Position numbers and translations under genes: made by a program
In this document: in pieces, positions 40,902-52,429 of the stretch
Layout of the letters: every line of letters begins with the position of its first letter
Numbering within the stretch: the stretch's first letter is position 1
Source of the DNA: Doryteuthis pealeii
Lineage: Eukaryota > Mollusca > Cephalopoda > Myopsida > Loliginidae
Direction: 5' to 3'
Assembly (NCBI GenBank): GCA_023376005.1
Contig: CM042152.1
Location: 80,170,169-80,234,168, forward strand
Length of the DNA stretch: 64,000 nucleotides
The notes under the pieces: generated by a model
What the model was told of the DNA's origin: nothing
The model's input: only the letters and a program-made list of their open reading frames with translations
Database searches by the model: none

Positions 40902-41165
40902 GGAGATTCGCTATCTATATGTCCTTAACCGAAGCTACGTCACTGCCTACATCAAAGTAATTTCAGAAATTAAGTAAGTTTATCAATGAGTATTTAATTA
41001 TTGTCAAGATCATTAATACATGAAATAGTGGACAACACTGTAATATGTATATACCAGAAAGTAAGTACGGGCTACCGTGTTTTTTTTAACAAGTTTTAAT
41101 AAATACATACCGGTATTATTGATTTTATATAGTTTGTTTTATTCTAATATATATTTATATTTATC
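40895..41165 (+). mobile_element. Helitron H1 5' portion
   Basis: TAATGGAGATTCGCTATC, AAGCTACGTCACTGC and AACAAGTTTTAATAAATACAT, then TAGTTTGTTTTATTCTAATA, are in H1 order. The 3' hairpin and CTAG are missing. Confidence 0.7.
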
Positions 41166-41254
41166 TGCATTTGTATCTGAATTTTGGCATAGAATCGGGC
41201 AAGGTTGAATGAAAGACTGGCATTTCCCCACGCTGTAGATCTCTCTTCTTCTCT

Positions 41255-41425
41255 ACACCGATTGTGACATATTGATGGGCGTACCGTTGGTTTTGGACGG
41301 TTAGTGCAGAAGGTAGATTTGAATTCAAGTCAGGAAAATATTAGTTGAATTCAGACCAAGCCGTTGGAATAGTTGTGGATTTTACTGACAGTTAGTCACC
41401 TTATTTTGACCTCCACTTCCTGTTA
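41255..41425. repeat. Repeat F, single arm
   Basis: TGACATATTGATGGGCGTACC, GACGGTTAGTGCAGAAGG, GGCCGTTGGAATAGTT. The same arm forms the inverted repeat at 48733-49010, so this is a half element. Confidence 0.65.
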
Positions 41426-41619
41426 CGCAAAGTTCGGGAATAGCTAGCCAGTCTGCGGCTAGTCGTCATAATGTAAAGACGTACACATGCACGGGGTTAT
41501 TGATTCCAAGTCTTAAGAAATAAAAATGTGATTCACAGAAGAAATGTTTTGTGTTGTTAATCAAAAGCAAATCAAACAACGCAGGGCCGTCTTAGGATGA
41601 AGAAACCAGTTAAGAAAAA
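41426..41619. other. Unassigned
   Basis: No feature recognised. Confidence 0.35.
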
Positions 41620-41880
41620 GAAGACCCTCAGCCACAGCCTTCTAGCACCCACGTGATAAAAAGGGTTGTGGCATGCGATAAGGACAATAGGGTGCGGACA
41701 ATCATATAGGTGCTAGGACTTGACATGACCAGCCGATTGATCGGGACTCTCTGACCGCCCATCTAGCCTAAGTAAGGGCCAAGTTGAGTGTTGCATGTCA
41801 TGGACCCCTCATCCACCACGATTCCGTCCTTAAGCATCACGGGTCGCCACCCACAGCAAACAGATGGTCCCATTTGGAGT
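41620..41880 (-). mobile_element. SINE-D 5' half (reverse)
   Basis: GACCCTCAGCCACAGCCTTC, TAGCACCCACGTGATAAAAAG and AAGCATCACGGGTCGCCACC reverse-complement 25200-25400. Confidence 0.7.
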
Positions 41881-42149
41881 GGATTGTCTTACCCCTCTGT
41901 GTAGTCGGTGTATTGTAAATCCTCAGCCGACAGGGCTGTGGGTTTCAATGAGTTCAGATTCTGCATTCGAATCAGACGTGATAGGAGCCACCACTTAGTG
42001 CACCGATACTACACTCTGATCCTTTGCAGATCCATTTGTAAATATTCCCATTATTTACGAGAATTATTCTAGTATAAACAGCAGGCCATTGATAACTATA
42101 TTGACTAACCAATTAGATAGGCGTAGGCGTATTGATTAATAAAAAAGAG

Positions 42150-42155
<6 letters not shown>
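41881..42155. other. Unassigned
   Basis: Mixed sequence with CGACAGGGCTGTGGGTT and no assignable feature. Confidence 0.35.

Positions 42156-42156
<1 letters not shown>

Positions 42157-42208
<52 letters not shown>
42157..42208. repeat. (GA)n microsatellite
   Basis: Pure GA run, followed by degenerate GA-rich sequence to about 42300. Confidence 0.95.
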
Positions 42209-42210
<2 letters not shown>

Positions 42211-42509
42211 GGAAAGAGGTACGAGAAACAGAAAGAGAGTGGGGGAAGTAGGGAAACAGAGTTATGAGAAATAGACAGAGAGAGAGTGTGGGGGGTGGGA
42301 GAAGAAGGAAATATTTAATTTTGGCCTGATTAATAGATAAATAGAGGTGGTAGTGAGTCAAAGAAAAGAGAGAGAGTAGTTACGAGATAGATAGAAACAT
42401 AGGGAAAAGACTGGGTAACTGAGAGATGAATAGAAAGAAAGAAATAAAGAAAGCGGACTGGTAGTAAGTGTTAGGGTCCCATCTATAGGTCAAATGCATC
42501 TGAAAATTA

Positions 42510-42715
42510 TTTGAATGTATTTACCCAACCCCTTCGCTCGAGCAGGATGTGACACAATGTTATTTTCTAAGGGGAGTTTAACAGATTTCAATTTAGGATT
42601 TTCCTTCTCCTAGACTGGTTACCATACCGAGGATAAAAATTCAAATCTACCCTATTATTTACCTATATCTGGAAGGAGAATAGTTGGGTTTTTTTTTTAT
42701 CTCTCCAAACAAAAT
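42510..42715 (-). mobile_element. SINE-A copy (reverse), head missing
   Basis: ACCCAACCCCTTCGCTCGAG, GGGGAGTTTAACAG, TTCCTTCTCCTAGACTGGTTA and a degraded CTGGAAGGAGAATAG. Confidence 0.75.
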
Positions 42716-42779
42716 TATTTATGTTAGATAGGAATACTATATATAGTACTGCAAATTATAAACATGTAATAAATACGAT

Positions 42780-42803
42780 GTGTAAACATGAAATAAATAC
42801 AAT

Positions 42804-42850
<47 letters not shown>

Positions 42851-42885
42851 CGATATCATTATATATATATGAAATAAATACGACA

Positions 42886-42971
<86 letters not shown>

Positions 42972-43000
42972 ATATCGTATTTATTTCCTGTTTACACTAG
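42780..43000. repeat. Palindrome around TA/CA microsatellites
   Basis: GTGTAAACATGAAATAAATA (42781) reappears as TATTTATTTCCTGTTTACAC (about 42978-42997). Between them lie TA, then a short direct copy of GAAATAAATACGA, CA and TA runs. Confidence 0.75.
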
Positions 43001-43435
43001 ATATCTGTTGGTTGAGTGACAAGTCTTCTCCATATCTCAACCAAATTCCAAGCGTATATATTCCAATTCTTTTCGATTCTTTTCCCTCACGATGTCCTTC
43101 ACCGTCTCAGCTTTTTCTCGCCTTGTCTACCTTGCTGTCCATTACACCGTGACGAGATGCCCACTTTTGCATAATGTTAGAGAAATCTTTAAAATGTCTA
43201 TTCGGCAATTTATTGCTGGTGCAGTCAACTATAATATATTGATTATGACTAACCTTAGAAAACAATCAGATTATAGAATAGGAGAGAACCAAATATCGAA
43301 CATTTGCCTTTCTATCTTTGTGCACACAAAAATCAATTTTGGAACAAAGGTAGCCACTCTGCAATGAAAAATAAATTGATTATGTTAATTCAAAATGAAA
43401 GAAATCGGAGCTAGATTCGAGAGAGTTTTCAGTAT
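43001..43435. other. Unassigned
   Basis: A plus-strand frame at 43092-43367 (91 codons) has no recognisable domain. Confidence 0.35.
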
Positions 43436-43439
43436 ACGA

Positions 43440-43600
43440 CGCTGAGTCAAAAAGTAATGCCATTTTGTTTAGGACAGGTATAATTACTGTTGTGGCCTGG
43501 TTAGGGGCCAGTTTTCAATATACGAGGGTGAGTCAAAAAGTAATGCCATTTTGTTTAGGATAGGTATAATTACTGTTGTGGCATGGTTAGGGGCCAGAAT
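43440..43600 (+). mobile_element. Mariner-type ends in tandem
   Basis: Two copies, 86 bp apart, of GAGTCAAAAAGTAATGCC, ATTTTGTTTAGGA(C/T)AGGTATA and CATGGTTAGGGGCCAG (or CTGG). CAAAAAGTAATGCC is typical of mariner termini. The same internal string (CCATTTTGTTTAGGATAGG) lies next to the transposase tail at 63407. Confidence 0.7.
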
Positions 43601-43764
43601 AAAGACACAGGAAATGAGTTAAACAAATATATTAACAAAGAACAGCAGTACAAATATATACCAATGAGTCGCTTACACGCGAGGCTGTCTTATCAGCTAT
43701 CCGCTGAAATATTAATCGTATTAATCTCAACCCAATCTCAACTGAGAAAAATGTTCTTTATTCC

Positions 43765-44175
43765 TTTGATTTTGTTTAGATGAGGCTTGATAATTTGGAT
43801 TATTTGGATTATTCGGACTATTGTCCTCATCTTTATTGTTATCTAGACAGCGTTTCGGACAATGTGCCCTCCGGTCTTCTTCAGGTATTTCTTGTCGGAA
43901 TCGGGATCCTTCTTGAACTCGAGAACTTCTCTTCGAATTCAGGAACCTTCTTGTCGTAATCGGGAGCCTTCACAGAATTTCGAACCTAACCCTTTATTCA
44001 TTCACGGGAGTAGACCGTACCCATCGTGCTAACCATGACTGGGTACAAGTGTTAAGATGTGTTAATTATCATTATGTTACTGTCGCCCTTGACCAAAATT
44101 GAACCTACAGCCTAGAGATAACTGTCACTTAGAACTGTATTAAATCAACGCCTATATCCACTACGCCATGTGTCC
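43765..44175 (-). mobile_element. T3 SINE, full-length copy
   Basis: On the minus strand: a tRNA-like head (CATGGCGTAGTGGATA at about 44165; B-box-like GTAGGTTCAATTTTGG), GTACCCAGTCATGG, GAATAAAGGGTT, three degenerate 21-bp repeats (GAAGGTTCCTGAATTCGA and similar), the fold CTGAAGAAGACCGG..GTCCGAAACGCTG, then AATAACAATAAAGATGAGG-like sequence and a tail of AATCC repeats. Confidence 0.75.
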
Positions 44176-44314
44176 AATTGTACAAATGTTTTTTTATGTT
44201 TAGTAGGAAACAAAAGACAATTCTTTATTAAAAATTGCTGGAACTGTTGCTGTACAACAAGTGGTTTCATTAATTGTCACAAAAGAAGAAAATGATAGAT
44301 TTTTCTAGAGAAAG

Positions 44315-44370
44315 TCGACGGTCTAGAAAGATAGAGAACCCAGTCTGCCCTACTATTTAGCCATATAGTT
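44315..44370 (-). mobile_element. SINE-A fragment
   Basis: AGAGAACCCAGTCTGCCCTA and CTATTTAGCCATA only. Confidence 0.55.
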
Positions 44371-44443
44371 CCACCACTTGGACCCTAACGAAGCGCCTAG
44401 ATAAAAAAAAAATTAAAAAAAGATAGATGGTAGCTGCACAAGA

Positions 44444-44765
44444 ATGCTTCGTGCAATCTTGAAGACGTGGAAACAACACCCCACGAGAAAACAGCTGTCC
44501 CTTGTCCCATATTACACAAATCATCCAAGTAAGACGAACAAGAAACGCTGGAGAAGCAAGGACGAACTCATAAGCGACGTTCTCCTATGGAATCCGGCAC
44601 ATAGACACGCAAGTGTTGGTCGTCGAACAAAGGCGAACATTGACCAGCTCTGTGCGGATACTGGATGTTGCGCAGAGGATCTCCCGGGGGTGATGTATGA
44701 TAGCGCATTTGGCGAGAGATTGTAATGGATATCCGTGTTGTTGGCGCAATATGATGATGATTATT
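44444..44765 (+). mobile_element. Non-LTR retrotransposon C-terminal tail
   Basis: An open frame of 93 codons ends at 44725. It has KTWKQHPTRKQL, SKDELISDVLLWNPAH, VGRRTKANIDQLCADTGC and EDLPGVM. This is the region after the fingers/palm of many animal non-LTR polymerases, where LISDLLLW..GRP..Y(I/L)DQL..D..(C/G)...DLP is common. After the stop is a tail GATGATGATTATTATT, a typical microsatellite-like 3' end. The 5' truncation is before 44440. A decayed sister is at 33105. Confidence 0.8.
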
Positions 44766-44967
44766 ATTTCCTACCTTTCCCAAACGCTTTAGTTCCCTAC
44801 TAAGGCTGGGGGGTGGAAGGTTAAATTTTACGGCATGTCAACCCTTGGGGATGAGGGAGAAATTAATTCCTGTCTTTCTGAAACGCATTAGTAAGTGAAT
44901 ACAAACAGCCTCGATCAGAATACTAAACATTTACCAATGAAATTATGTTTTTTTTTTCGGTGAGCTA
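44766..44967. other. Unassigned with SINE-D trace
   Basis: TTTACGGCATGTCAACCC at 44828 is a SINE-D tail word. The rest is not assigned. Confidence 0.4.
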
Positions 44968-45009
44968 ACGTTAGATAGATAGATAGATAGATATCAACAG
45001 ATTGAGATG

Positions 45010-45043
<34 letters not shown>

Positions 45044-45128
45044 AAGATGTGAACAGATTGAGATAGATAGGTAAATAGATACGAATAGACTGAGATAGAT
45101 AGATAGATAGATAGATGTGAACAGATTG

Positions 45129-45163
<35 letters not shown>

Positions 45164-45209
45164 ATAGACAGATAGATAGATAGATAGATAGATAGATACG
45201 AATAGACTG

Positions 45210-45242
<33 letters not shown>

Positions 45243-45415
45243 CGAATAGACTGAGATAGATAGATACGAATAGACTGAGATAGATAGATAGACAGATAGA
45301 TAGATAGATAGATACGAATAGACTGAGATAGATAGATAGATAGATAGATACGAATAGATAGATAAATAGATAGATAGATAGATAGATGTGAATAGACTGA
45401 GATAGATGAAATTAT
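44968..45415. repeat. (GATA)n array with GACTGAGATAG spacers
   Basis: GATA blocks of 5-10 units are separated by words like ACGAATAGACTGA and GTGAACAGATTGA at irregular spacing. It resembles the array at 45750-46155. Confidence 0.9.
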
Positions 45416-45749
45416 GAATTTGTTTCGGTGAGCTTCTAAGTGATATTAAATCGGAAAATTAAGAATTGTTTTTGAATCTATTGAAAGTAAAATGATTCGC
45501 TTCTGTGGTGCATTTTATATGACATCGGAAAAAACGGACGATGGTAATAAATTTTCATTTTGCTTTGTTTTAATCATCTGTTTTGTTTTTACAATGAAAG
45601 ATTCTTTTTCCTTCTAATTAAATGATTGTCTTCATATGATTAGTTAATGAGGAACGAGTGATCCTCATTTGCAAAAAGGAAATTCTATGCTCGCTATTTT
45701 CAATGTAAAATTCAAATGGGAGTGAGTATAATTCTTCGAATTCTACAAG
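45416..45749. other. Unassigned spacer between GATA arrays
   Basis: Starts GAAATTATGAATTTGTTTCGG, close to 44936-44960 on the other side of the first array, so a short direct repeat brackets that array. Confidence 0.5.
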
Positions 45750-45750
45750 T

Positions 45751-45795
<45 letters not shown>

Positions 45796-45927
45796 GTAAA
45801 TAGACAGAGATGGATAGATAGAGAGATAGATGTGAATAGACTAAGAGATAGATTGACAGATAGATGTGAACAGACTGAGATGGATAGATAGATAGATAGA
45901 TAGATAGATATGAATAGACTAAGAGAT

Positions 45928-45958
<31 letters not shown>

Positions 45959-45977
45959 TGTGAATAGATTGAGATAA

Positions 45978-46012
<35 letters not shown>

Positions 46013-46051
46013 TGAATAGACTAAGATAGATAGATATATGTGAATAGACTA

Positions 46052-46084
<33 letters not shown>

Positions 46085-46115
46085 GTGATAGATAGATGTG
46101 AATAGACTGAAATAG

Positions 46116-46151
<36 letters not shown>

Positions 46152-46155
46152 TCCC
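45750..46155. repeat. (GATA)n array, second
   Basis: Same architecture as 44968-45415, with TGAATAGACTAAGAGATAG spacers. Confidence 0.9.
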
Positions 46156-46482
46156 AAACTGTTCGATGAAAAGAAAGAAATAATTTTACACAAATTCCAG
46201 ATCCGTCATTTCGTGACATTTCGATATTTCCTATCAGATTGAAATCTACTAGAGTCGTCGAAAATAAACAAAAAAAAAAAAGAGAAGAAATTTTGATTCA
46301 CTGAATATAAAGTGTATGTACGCATGCGCACACATACATACATAAAAACAGACATCTACTTAATAGGTTAAAAGGGTATCATATATGTAGAGAAAATCCA
46401 ATAAACAATTAAAAAAATAGATATTGTAATTGTCCTTTTCGGGATCGCCATCAGCTGCCTCATCGTCCACGAGGTTTAAAAG

Positions 46483-46483
<1 letters not shown>

Positions 46484-46578
<95 letters not shown>

Positions 46579-46617
46579 CTCTCTCCCTCTCTCTCTTCTC
46601 TCACACACTCTCTCTCC

Positions 46618-46650
<33 letters not shown>

Positions 46651-46677
46651 TCTCTCTCACACACACCCACACACTCC

Positions 46678-46724
<47 letters not shown>

Positions 46725-46726
46725 AT
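46484..46726. repeat. (TC)n(CA)n compound microsatellite
   Basis: TC and CA blocks alternate, giving a 243-bp pyrimidine-rich strand. Confidence 0.95.
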
Positions 46727-47400
46727 TGAGAAACTATGATATATAACGAAGAGGTAAGATATACATAAGGAGAGGGAAAGTGATAGACAGAATATAGAGT
46801 GAGAGACTGATCTGTTTTTGAATTAATTGCAAAATACAACTAATTAGAACCAATTGAAATATAATTTTTTTTCAAACATAACTCAATCCTAGAACAAAGG
46901 AATAATTTAGTATAACTTTCGTGTCTTTAAACTAAACAGTAAAAAGGCCTTTAGGACAGAAACATTGATTCGCTCAGCTTTAGTATAATAATAGATATAT
47001 CGATGGTGTGTGTTTCTAAAAAGCAACCTATGCATTTCTTTCCCAATAGAAATTATTCCGTACGGGATTTGTTTTGAGTTGTTGTGGATTTTCTTATACT
47101 CATTGTTTCTATTTTGTTATGGATCACAATGGATTATACGATCCAGAGTGTGTTATCATAGTAACCATTATTTTTAATTAGTCCTTGTCTTCTTTTTGTT
47201 TTCTTTCTTTTTTTTCTCTTTCATCATTTCACCTTAATTACCGGAAGTCAGCCTCCATGAATTCTAATCGGCTATCCATCTTTGATGCCAGTGTCCAGAT
47301 TTAGAAACAATGGAAAATGTCCAAAGAATTATTCCTCCACCAACAAATCCATTCTTCTTTTATTTATTCGCTTCTTGTTAATTGGTATTAATCAAAATAA
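46727..47400. other. Unassigned
   Basis: AT-rich, no repeat or frame recognised. Confidence 0.35.
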
Positions 47401-47640
47401 CAAATTTCTTTCTTTTTTCTTTTTCTTTTTTTTTTCTTCTTCTTTTTAGCTTTTCATTTTTCTTCATTTTCTTTTCTTTTCTTCCTCCTCTTCTTTTCTA
47501 TTTTTATCCTCTTTCTCTTCTTCTTCTTTTTGTAGCTTTTATTTTCTTCTTTTTTCTTCTTTCTTCATTCTTCTATCCTTCATTTTCTCTTTTTCTTCTT
47601 TCTCTCATTTTCTTTTTGTTTTTTTTTTTAAATTTTTTAT
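47400..47640. repeat. Polypyrimidine (TTC/TTTC) tract
   Basis: Over 90% T or C on the plus strand. The 114-codon F/S/L frame is a by-product. Confidence 0.85.
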
Positions 47641-47689
47641 TGGGGGTGTGGTTTTCTCCTCTTTCGCTTCTTCTCCCTTTTTTGTTTCT

Positions 47690-47910
47690 TTGTTTTACGG
47701 CATATCAATCTCGGTGGGTCATTTAATACCGACAAAGTTTTAAATACATTCATTCTTAATGGATAATCAATTTTTTTATAAACACATTTTATCTATTTAA
47801 CCCATAGATGGGACCCTAACAGGTACTACCACTCCAGGTCAGAGTGGACCTGAGAGCAATAGTGATGAGGGGGTGCGCCCCATTCCCCAGGCCTCCAGAA
47901 CTGGAACTTA
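47690..47910 (-). mobile_element. SINE-D copy (reverse), truncated
   Basis: TTTACGGCATATCAATCTCGG, AACCCATAGATGGGACCCTAA, GGTCAGAGTGGACCTGAGAG and CTCCAGAACTGGAACTTAACC. It then joins directly to the hAT copy. Confidence 0.75.
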
Positions 47911-48377
47911 ACCAAATTCTCTCAAACAGCAAAAGTTGTGTGTTGGTATAATAAATACTGATACCAAAAACAAGATCTCTTATTAGCACCATTGTTTGAG
48001 GAAATAGCATCAAAGATTGTCAGTTAAAGTGCACTAAAAATCCTCGTTTTTGCAACATTTGGCCCAGAAATTGGTTAGAAAATTTAGCAATTTTAATATT
48101 CAAAACAGAAATTTATTTTACTAAGGTGAAACAAAAAATTTATTATAACTAGAATTAAAATTGAAAATATGCTCCCATCATAACCGACACCTCTGATGTG
48201 CTGCTTTTTACCTCATTAATTAAGCTGTAACAGTGATAACATTTTAAAAGATTGACATCTATTTCCTCAAATGAAGGTAAAGTTTTGAAGAGAAATATTT
48301 TGTGTGGTAATTCTTTATGTTAACTCGCAACTTTCACCATATTCGAGACATCATAGTTCCAAAATCGACCTACCCTA
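47911..48377 (-). mobile_element. hAT-type MITE, second copy
   Basis: Reverse complement of 17219-17640 with scattered changes: TTCTCTCAAACAGC, GTGTGTTGGTATAATAAATA, CCCAGAAATTGGTTAG, ATTTCCTCAAATGAAGG. The right end is intact (AATCGACCTACCCTA). The left end, about 40 bp in the 17-kb copy, is missing. Confidence 0.8.
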
Positions 48378-48732
48378 CTGTACGTATACGTCCACATATG
48401 CCGGCCAAATTGATGAGAGTGGTGCTGAGCACCTGAATTAACAAAAGAAATAGTTTGTTTTTCGTTTAGATCCAGGCTAACTGCCTAATAATCAGAAAGA
48501 ATCGATGACCACTCAAGCGGATGAGGACAGAATGTATTGCTTAGATATTGACCAGTCCATCATTTGTTTATATGTCTTTTCAACAGGACTGACCACAAAT
48601 ATCAATACGCTTATTATTGTGGTCCAGCTTTCTTGACCAAAATAATTTAATCACATCACTTAAACAAAAGACTCCGTTGTCGATAGATCAGCTCAAGAAA
48701 ATTCGGAACAGATCTCCCATAACAGTTTTGAA

Positions 48733-49010
48733 TTGTCCGACTTTTTTCTTTATTTTATTTTTTTTTTTTTTGTTACATATTGATGTACGTTGGTACGTCG
48801 GTTTGGGACGGTTAGTGTAGAAGGTAGATTTCAATTGAAATCACGAAAATATTATTTGAATTTAAGCTTGGCCGTTGGAATAGTTCTAGATTTGACTAAC
48901 AGTAAACTCATTTTTCCTGATTTGAATTCAATTCTACATTCTACACTAACTGTCCCAAATCGACGGTACGCCCATCAATATGTAACAAAAAAAAGAAAAA
49001 GTCGGACAAC
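48733..49010. repeat. Repeat F inverted repeat
   Basis: The left arm 48733-48850 and right arm 48911-49010 are reverse complements with moderate divergence (TGTTACATATTGATG, TTGGGACGGTTAGTGTAGAA). Both ends carry GTCCGACTTTTTC. The single-arm copy is at 41255. Confidence 0.75.
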
Positions 49011-49739
49011 TTATTTTTTTTTATTTGTTTACACTAAGCATTTTCTTGAGAAAATGAGGAAGGTGGTTTTTTTTCATGCAATTTAAAAAAATATGCCATG
49101 GTCTTAATTCAATATTCAAATAAATTGATTATTTATTAAATTACAAAACATCATGAAAAAAAGTTCAATCTCAATAAACAAATTTTTGTTCACTTCAATT
49201 CTGTAGAAAACTAAATTCTTTAAAAATTATTTCCGATAAATAAAATTTATTTAAAAATATTTGTACAATCAAAGAATGAATGTAATATATGTTGTTACAC
49301 TCTTAATTCATTTTCTAAGAGATTTAATAAATCTCATATTTATTAAAGTAAGCATTTATTTATTAAAGTAAGCATGAGATTAATTGAATATCTTTATTTA
49401 ATTTTTAAAGAACAAAATAAATTTATATAAATTAAAATTAAAAAGCTATTTTAATAATCTGATAACTGGATAGAATTAAACTTATTGATTAATGTGTATT
49501 GTTTAAACAATGAACAAAATACTACTAACTATCAATTACTTTGCTACAACTAATTTAAATAAATATATTGTAGATAAAAAAAATAGCATCAGTAATAAGA
49601 AATAACAACCGTAAACAGATTTTGCATTAAAAATAAATGTAAACAAAACTACATCCGGTTAAGTTTTCCGGTTTAGTTTACAGTTCTTAGAATTTAAGTT
49701 TATATGACAATTTCTTGTTTGTAAATAATTTTCTCGTAA

Positions 49740-50065
49740 AAATATATACATTAGATAACTTTGAATATATATTAAAATAAAACAAACTATATATAAATCA
49801 ATAATACCGAGAATGTATTTATTAAAACATGTTGTTTTTTTTAAACACGGTAGACCGTCAAATGTTGCGTACCTAGTTCATGAGTATATATATATATATA
49901 TAATAGCGTTATTCTATATTTTATGTATAAATGGCCTTGACTATAAATCAAATTCTCATTGATAAACATACTTAATTTTTGAAATTACTGTGATGTAAGC
50001 TGTGACGTGGTTTCGGTTACAGACAGCTAGATACCGAATCTTCTTTATATAAAGATGTGACGTTA
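49740..50065 (-). mobile_element. Helitron H1 5' portion (reverse)
   Basis: On the minus strand: AAGAAGATTCGGTATCTAGC, AACCACGTCACAGC, ATTTTATGTATAAATGGCC and AATAAATACATTCTCGG. The 3' end is missing, and a short TA run interrupts it at 49888. Confidence 0.65.
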
Positions 50066-50481
50066 CAAGATTTTGTTAATTCAGGTGCTCAGCACCGCTC
50101 TCATCAAATTGGCCAGCACATGTGGACGTATACGTACGGTAAGGTTGTTATATCAGAAATAGGAATGAAATAGAACGTTTAAAATCTGAGGAATAATCTG
50201 GACGCCTTCTGTTAAAATGATTCCAAATCAATTTTTCGTAGTCCAAGGATTAATTGGATGTGTAACCTATGAATGATTGATTTCCAACCAATTTTAACAG
50301 ACAATTCCACTTATTTGGCGGTGAAAGGAGACATGAGAATAAAACGAACTAAATGAAGATGTCTAGAAAAGAAAGAAAAAAACAATTGAGCAGCCAACAC
50401 CTGGCAAGACCAACAAAAATAATTCAGAAGAAAATTTTATTATTTTGGATATTTGCCATAGTTGGTTTGTTCATCCAAGTG

Positions 50482-50860
50482 AGTGGTTCCCAAACTTTTC
50501 AGTCTAGCTCCCCCTTGGCTTCCCAGTGAATTCCTAGCGTGCCCCCTCCCCCCACAAATGGGAACACACACTATTTTTGGTTAAATCCTACTTAACGGAC
50601 ATAAATTCCACCATTGTATGTCACCCCGCCGAAAGAAAAAAATACCGAAAATCAAGGAATTAACCGAATTCAATTAAATTTTCAGTGTTGATATATTAAT
50701 GAATAAACAATATAATGCATAAGTTATTCTATTCACTTTTACATTTTTTCAGGTCAATGGTGGAATTTAGGTCCGTTAAGTAGGAATTAACCATATTTTT
50801 TGTATGTGTTGTGCACAGGCGTCAAGAAAAAGTTTAGACTTTTTACTTTGATTTTAGACT
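50482..50860. mobile_element. hAT-like end with subterminal inverted repeat
   Basis: GAGTGGTTCCCAAACTTTTC matches the Charlie/hAT end style (CAGTGGTTCTCAAC). Subterminal arms at about 50580-50618 and 50756-50796 are reverse complements (CCTACTTAACGGAC and GGTGGAATTTAGGTCCGTTA). No matching right terminus was found. Confidence 0.5.
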
Positions 50861-50984
50861 ACGTAACAAAACTATGCATTCATTTATATTCCTTATGTCA
50901 GTTTTATTCTGTATAAACTGCATACGTGTTCCTTTACCTTAGATTTTTTTACATATATTTTGTCATTTAGATCTTGTAAAAAAA

Positions 50985-51195
50985 CCGGTGCTGGTTTAGC
51001 TCAGTCGGTAGAGGTTTGATACCGGCTCCTCGCCAACTCAGCGTATGAGTAGCACAGGGATCTGCGCGGTAAAGTGGGGAGCTGATGGTAGGTGTGGCGC
51101 TCCACCTCAGACGCCAAAAAACAATCTTCTTGGTATAGCGCTAGTGAAAAGGGGATAGACTCCCTCGCTGTCTGGCGGATAACGACGACTTTACT
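50985..51195 (+). mobile_element. SINE-B copy
   Basis: GGTTTAGCTCAGTCGGTAGAG head, a deletion between head and B-box (GTTTGATACCGGC), and then the full body to ACGACGACTTTACTTAC. Confidence 0.85.
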
Positions 51196-51274
51196 TACTT
51201 TTATTTATTAAGTGCTCCTAATACCACACTATCGCCCCTTTTATTACTGACCAATGACAAACCCTTTCCTCGTG

Positions 51275-51475
51275 ATTTTCAATGCATCGCCGACTCAGCG
51301 CATGAATAGCACGGCTTGGATCTTTACGGTAAAGAGTGAAGCTGACGGTAGGTGTGGCGCTCCACCCCAGATGCAAAAACAATATTCCTGGTCTAGTGTT
51401 AGTGGAAAGGGTGTAGATTTGCTCGTTGTCCGGCTGATACCGACTTTAGGTCACTCTGCTGACTTAACTTACTTA
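51275..51475 (+). mobile_element. SINE-B copy, diverged
   Basis: GCATGAATAGCACGGCTTGG, GCTGACGGTAGGTGTGGCGC, GATACCGACTTTAGGTCACTC. Confidence 0.75.
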
Positions 51476-51509
51476 AAATTATAAAGTCATCAGCAATTCA
51501 TTTACATTA

Positions 51510-51899
51510 TCTATTAATAATGGAGATTCGTTTCCGGTTTTTGTCTGTAACAAAAATTACGTCACTTCTTACGTCACATTACCCAAAATCGTCATACATA
51601 GAATAAATACACTCAAAATTTAAACATGCAACATTAGACAGTCCTCATTGTGTTTTAAAACAAGTTTTAATAAATACATGACTGGTATTATATATCTATA
51701 TATAGTTTGTTTTATTTTAATACATATTTAAAATTTACATTTCAAATTGTTTTATTTTTTAATCCTTTAATGAATTTGATGATTTTACTTACTTAGGGTA
51801 CAAACTCGCTGACATTGAATTTTTAACTCCCACCCCTCAGGCAATATGTTTCAAAAATCTATTTTTACATCGCCCGGAGGGTGTTTTTTATTTTGCTAG
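51510..51899 (+). mobile_element. Helitron H1, intact 390-bp copy
   Basis: A|TCTATTAATAATGGAGATTC at the start. Hairpin CGCCCGGAGGGTG near 51870, then GTTTTTTATTTTG-like spacer and CTAG|T at the end. The A and T are host bases. Closely similar to the copy at 31289-31683 in size and order. Confidence 0.88.
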
Positions 51900-52109
51900 T
51901 ACACGTAATATACCTATCCTCTTAGTACAGCTTTTTTTAATTCCTGACCACTGACAATCCCTTTCTCTTTAAATTTCAATGAATTTCTTTGGCAAAATTA
52001 TCAATGCATTTTTTTGCATTATACAAAGGAATGGATTTCTCGATTTTGTTCGACAAAATAGATAGACGAACAACCTCCTGTTTTGTGCACCTCTGTGAAC
52101 ATATATATA
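51900..52109. other. Unassigned; traces shared with 51240-51275
   Basis: CTGACCA(C/A)TGACAATCCCTTTC occurs at 51945-51966 and as GACCAATGACAAACCCTTTCC at 51248. This is probably a short duplicated host flank. Confidence 0.45.
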
Positions 52110-52395
52110 TTTACCAACCCCTCTGCACGAGCAGGATGCGACACAAGGTTAATTTTTGAAGCGGAGTTTAACAGGTTTGAATTCAGAGTTTTCCTTCTAG
52201 ACTGGTTACATAGCCATGATTAAAGAGTCCAGTCTGCCCTGCTATTTACCCAGAGCTGGAGGGAGAATTGGATTCATACCTTTCCCAAGGATATTAGCGC
52301 CATGTGAAATGCCAACAGCTTCGTCCAGCAATGGAACTCGGGTTGATGAGTCCATTTCCTACAACTCTAACCATTAGACCGTGCACTTCTGTGAG
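52110..52395 (-). mobile_element. SINE-A copy (reverse), complete
   Basis: CAACCCCTCTGCACGAGCAGG, GCGGAGTTTAACAGG, GGATTCATACCTTTCCCAAGG, and the head complement CTAACCATTAGACCGTGCAC. Confidence 0.85.
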
Positions 52396-52429
52396 CATAT
52401 AGACACGCACATTACTTTACTTGATCGAC

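Larger units (their letters stand above)
48380..50137. mobile_element. 1.76-kb composite bounded by 67-bp inverted arms
   Basis: The arms 48380-48446 and 50071-50137 are reverse complements with about five differences (GTACGTATACGTCCACAT and GCTGAGCACCTGAATTAAC, with complements). Inside lie the repeat F palindrome (48733-49010), AT-rich sequence and an H1 piece (49740-50065). No transposase frame. It could be a large non-autonomous DNA transposon that later collected insertions. Confidence 0.6.

Noticed and set aside
46205..46240. Minus-strand CTGATAGGAAATATCGAAATGTC as a hammerhead
   Set aside because: The core would need CTGANGA; two essential core bases (G8 and A9) are wrong and there is no stem I.
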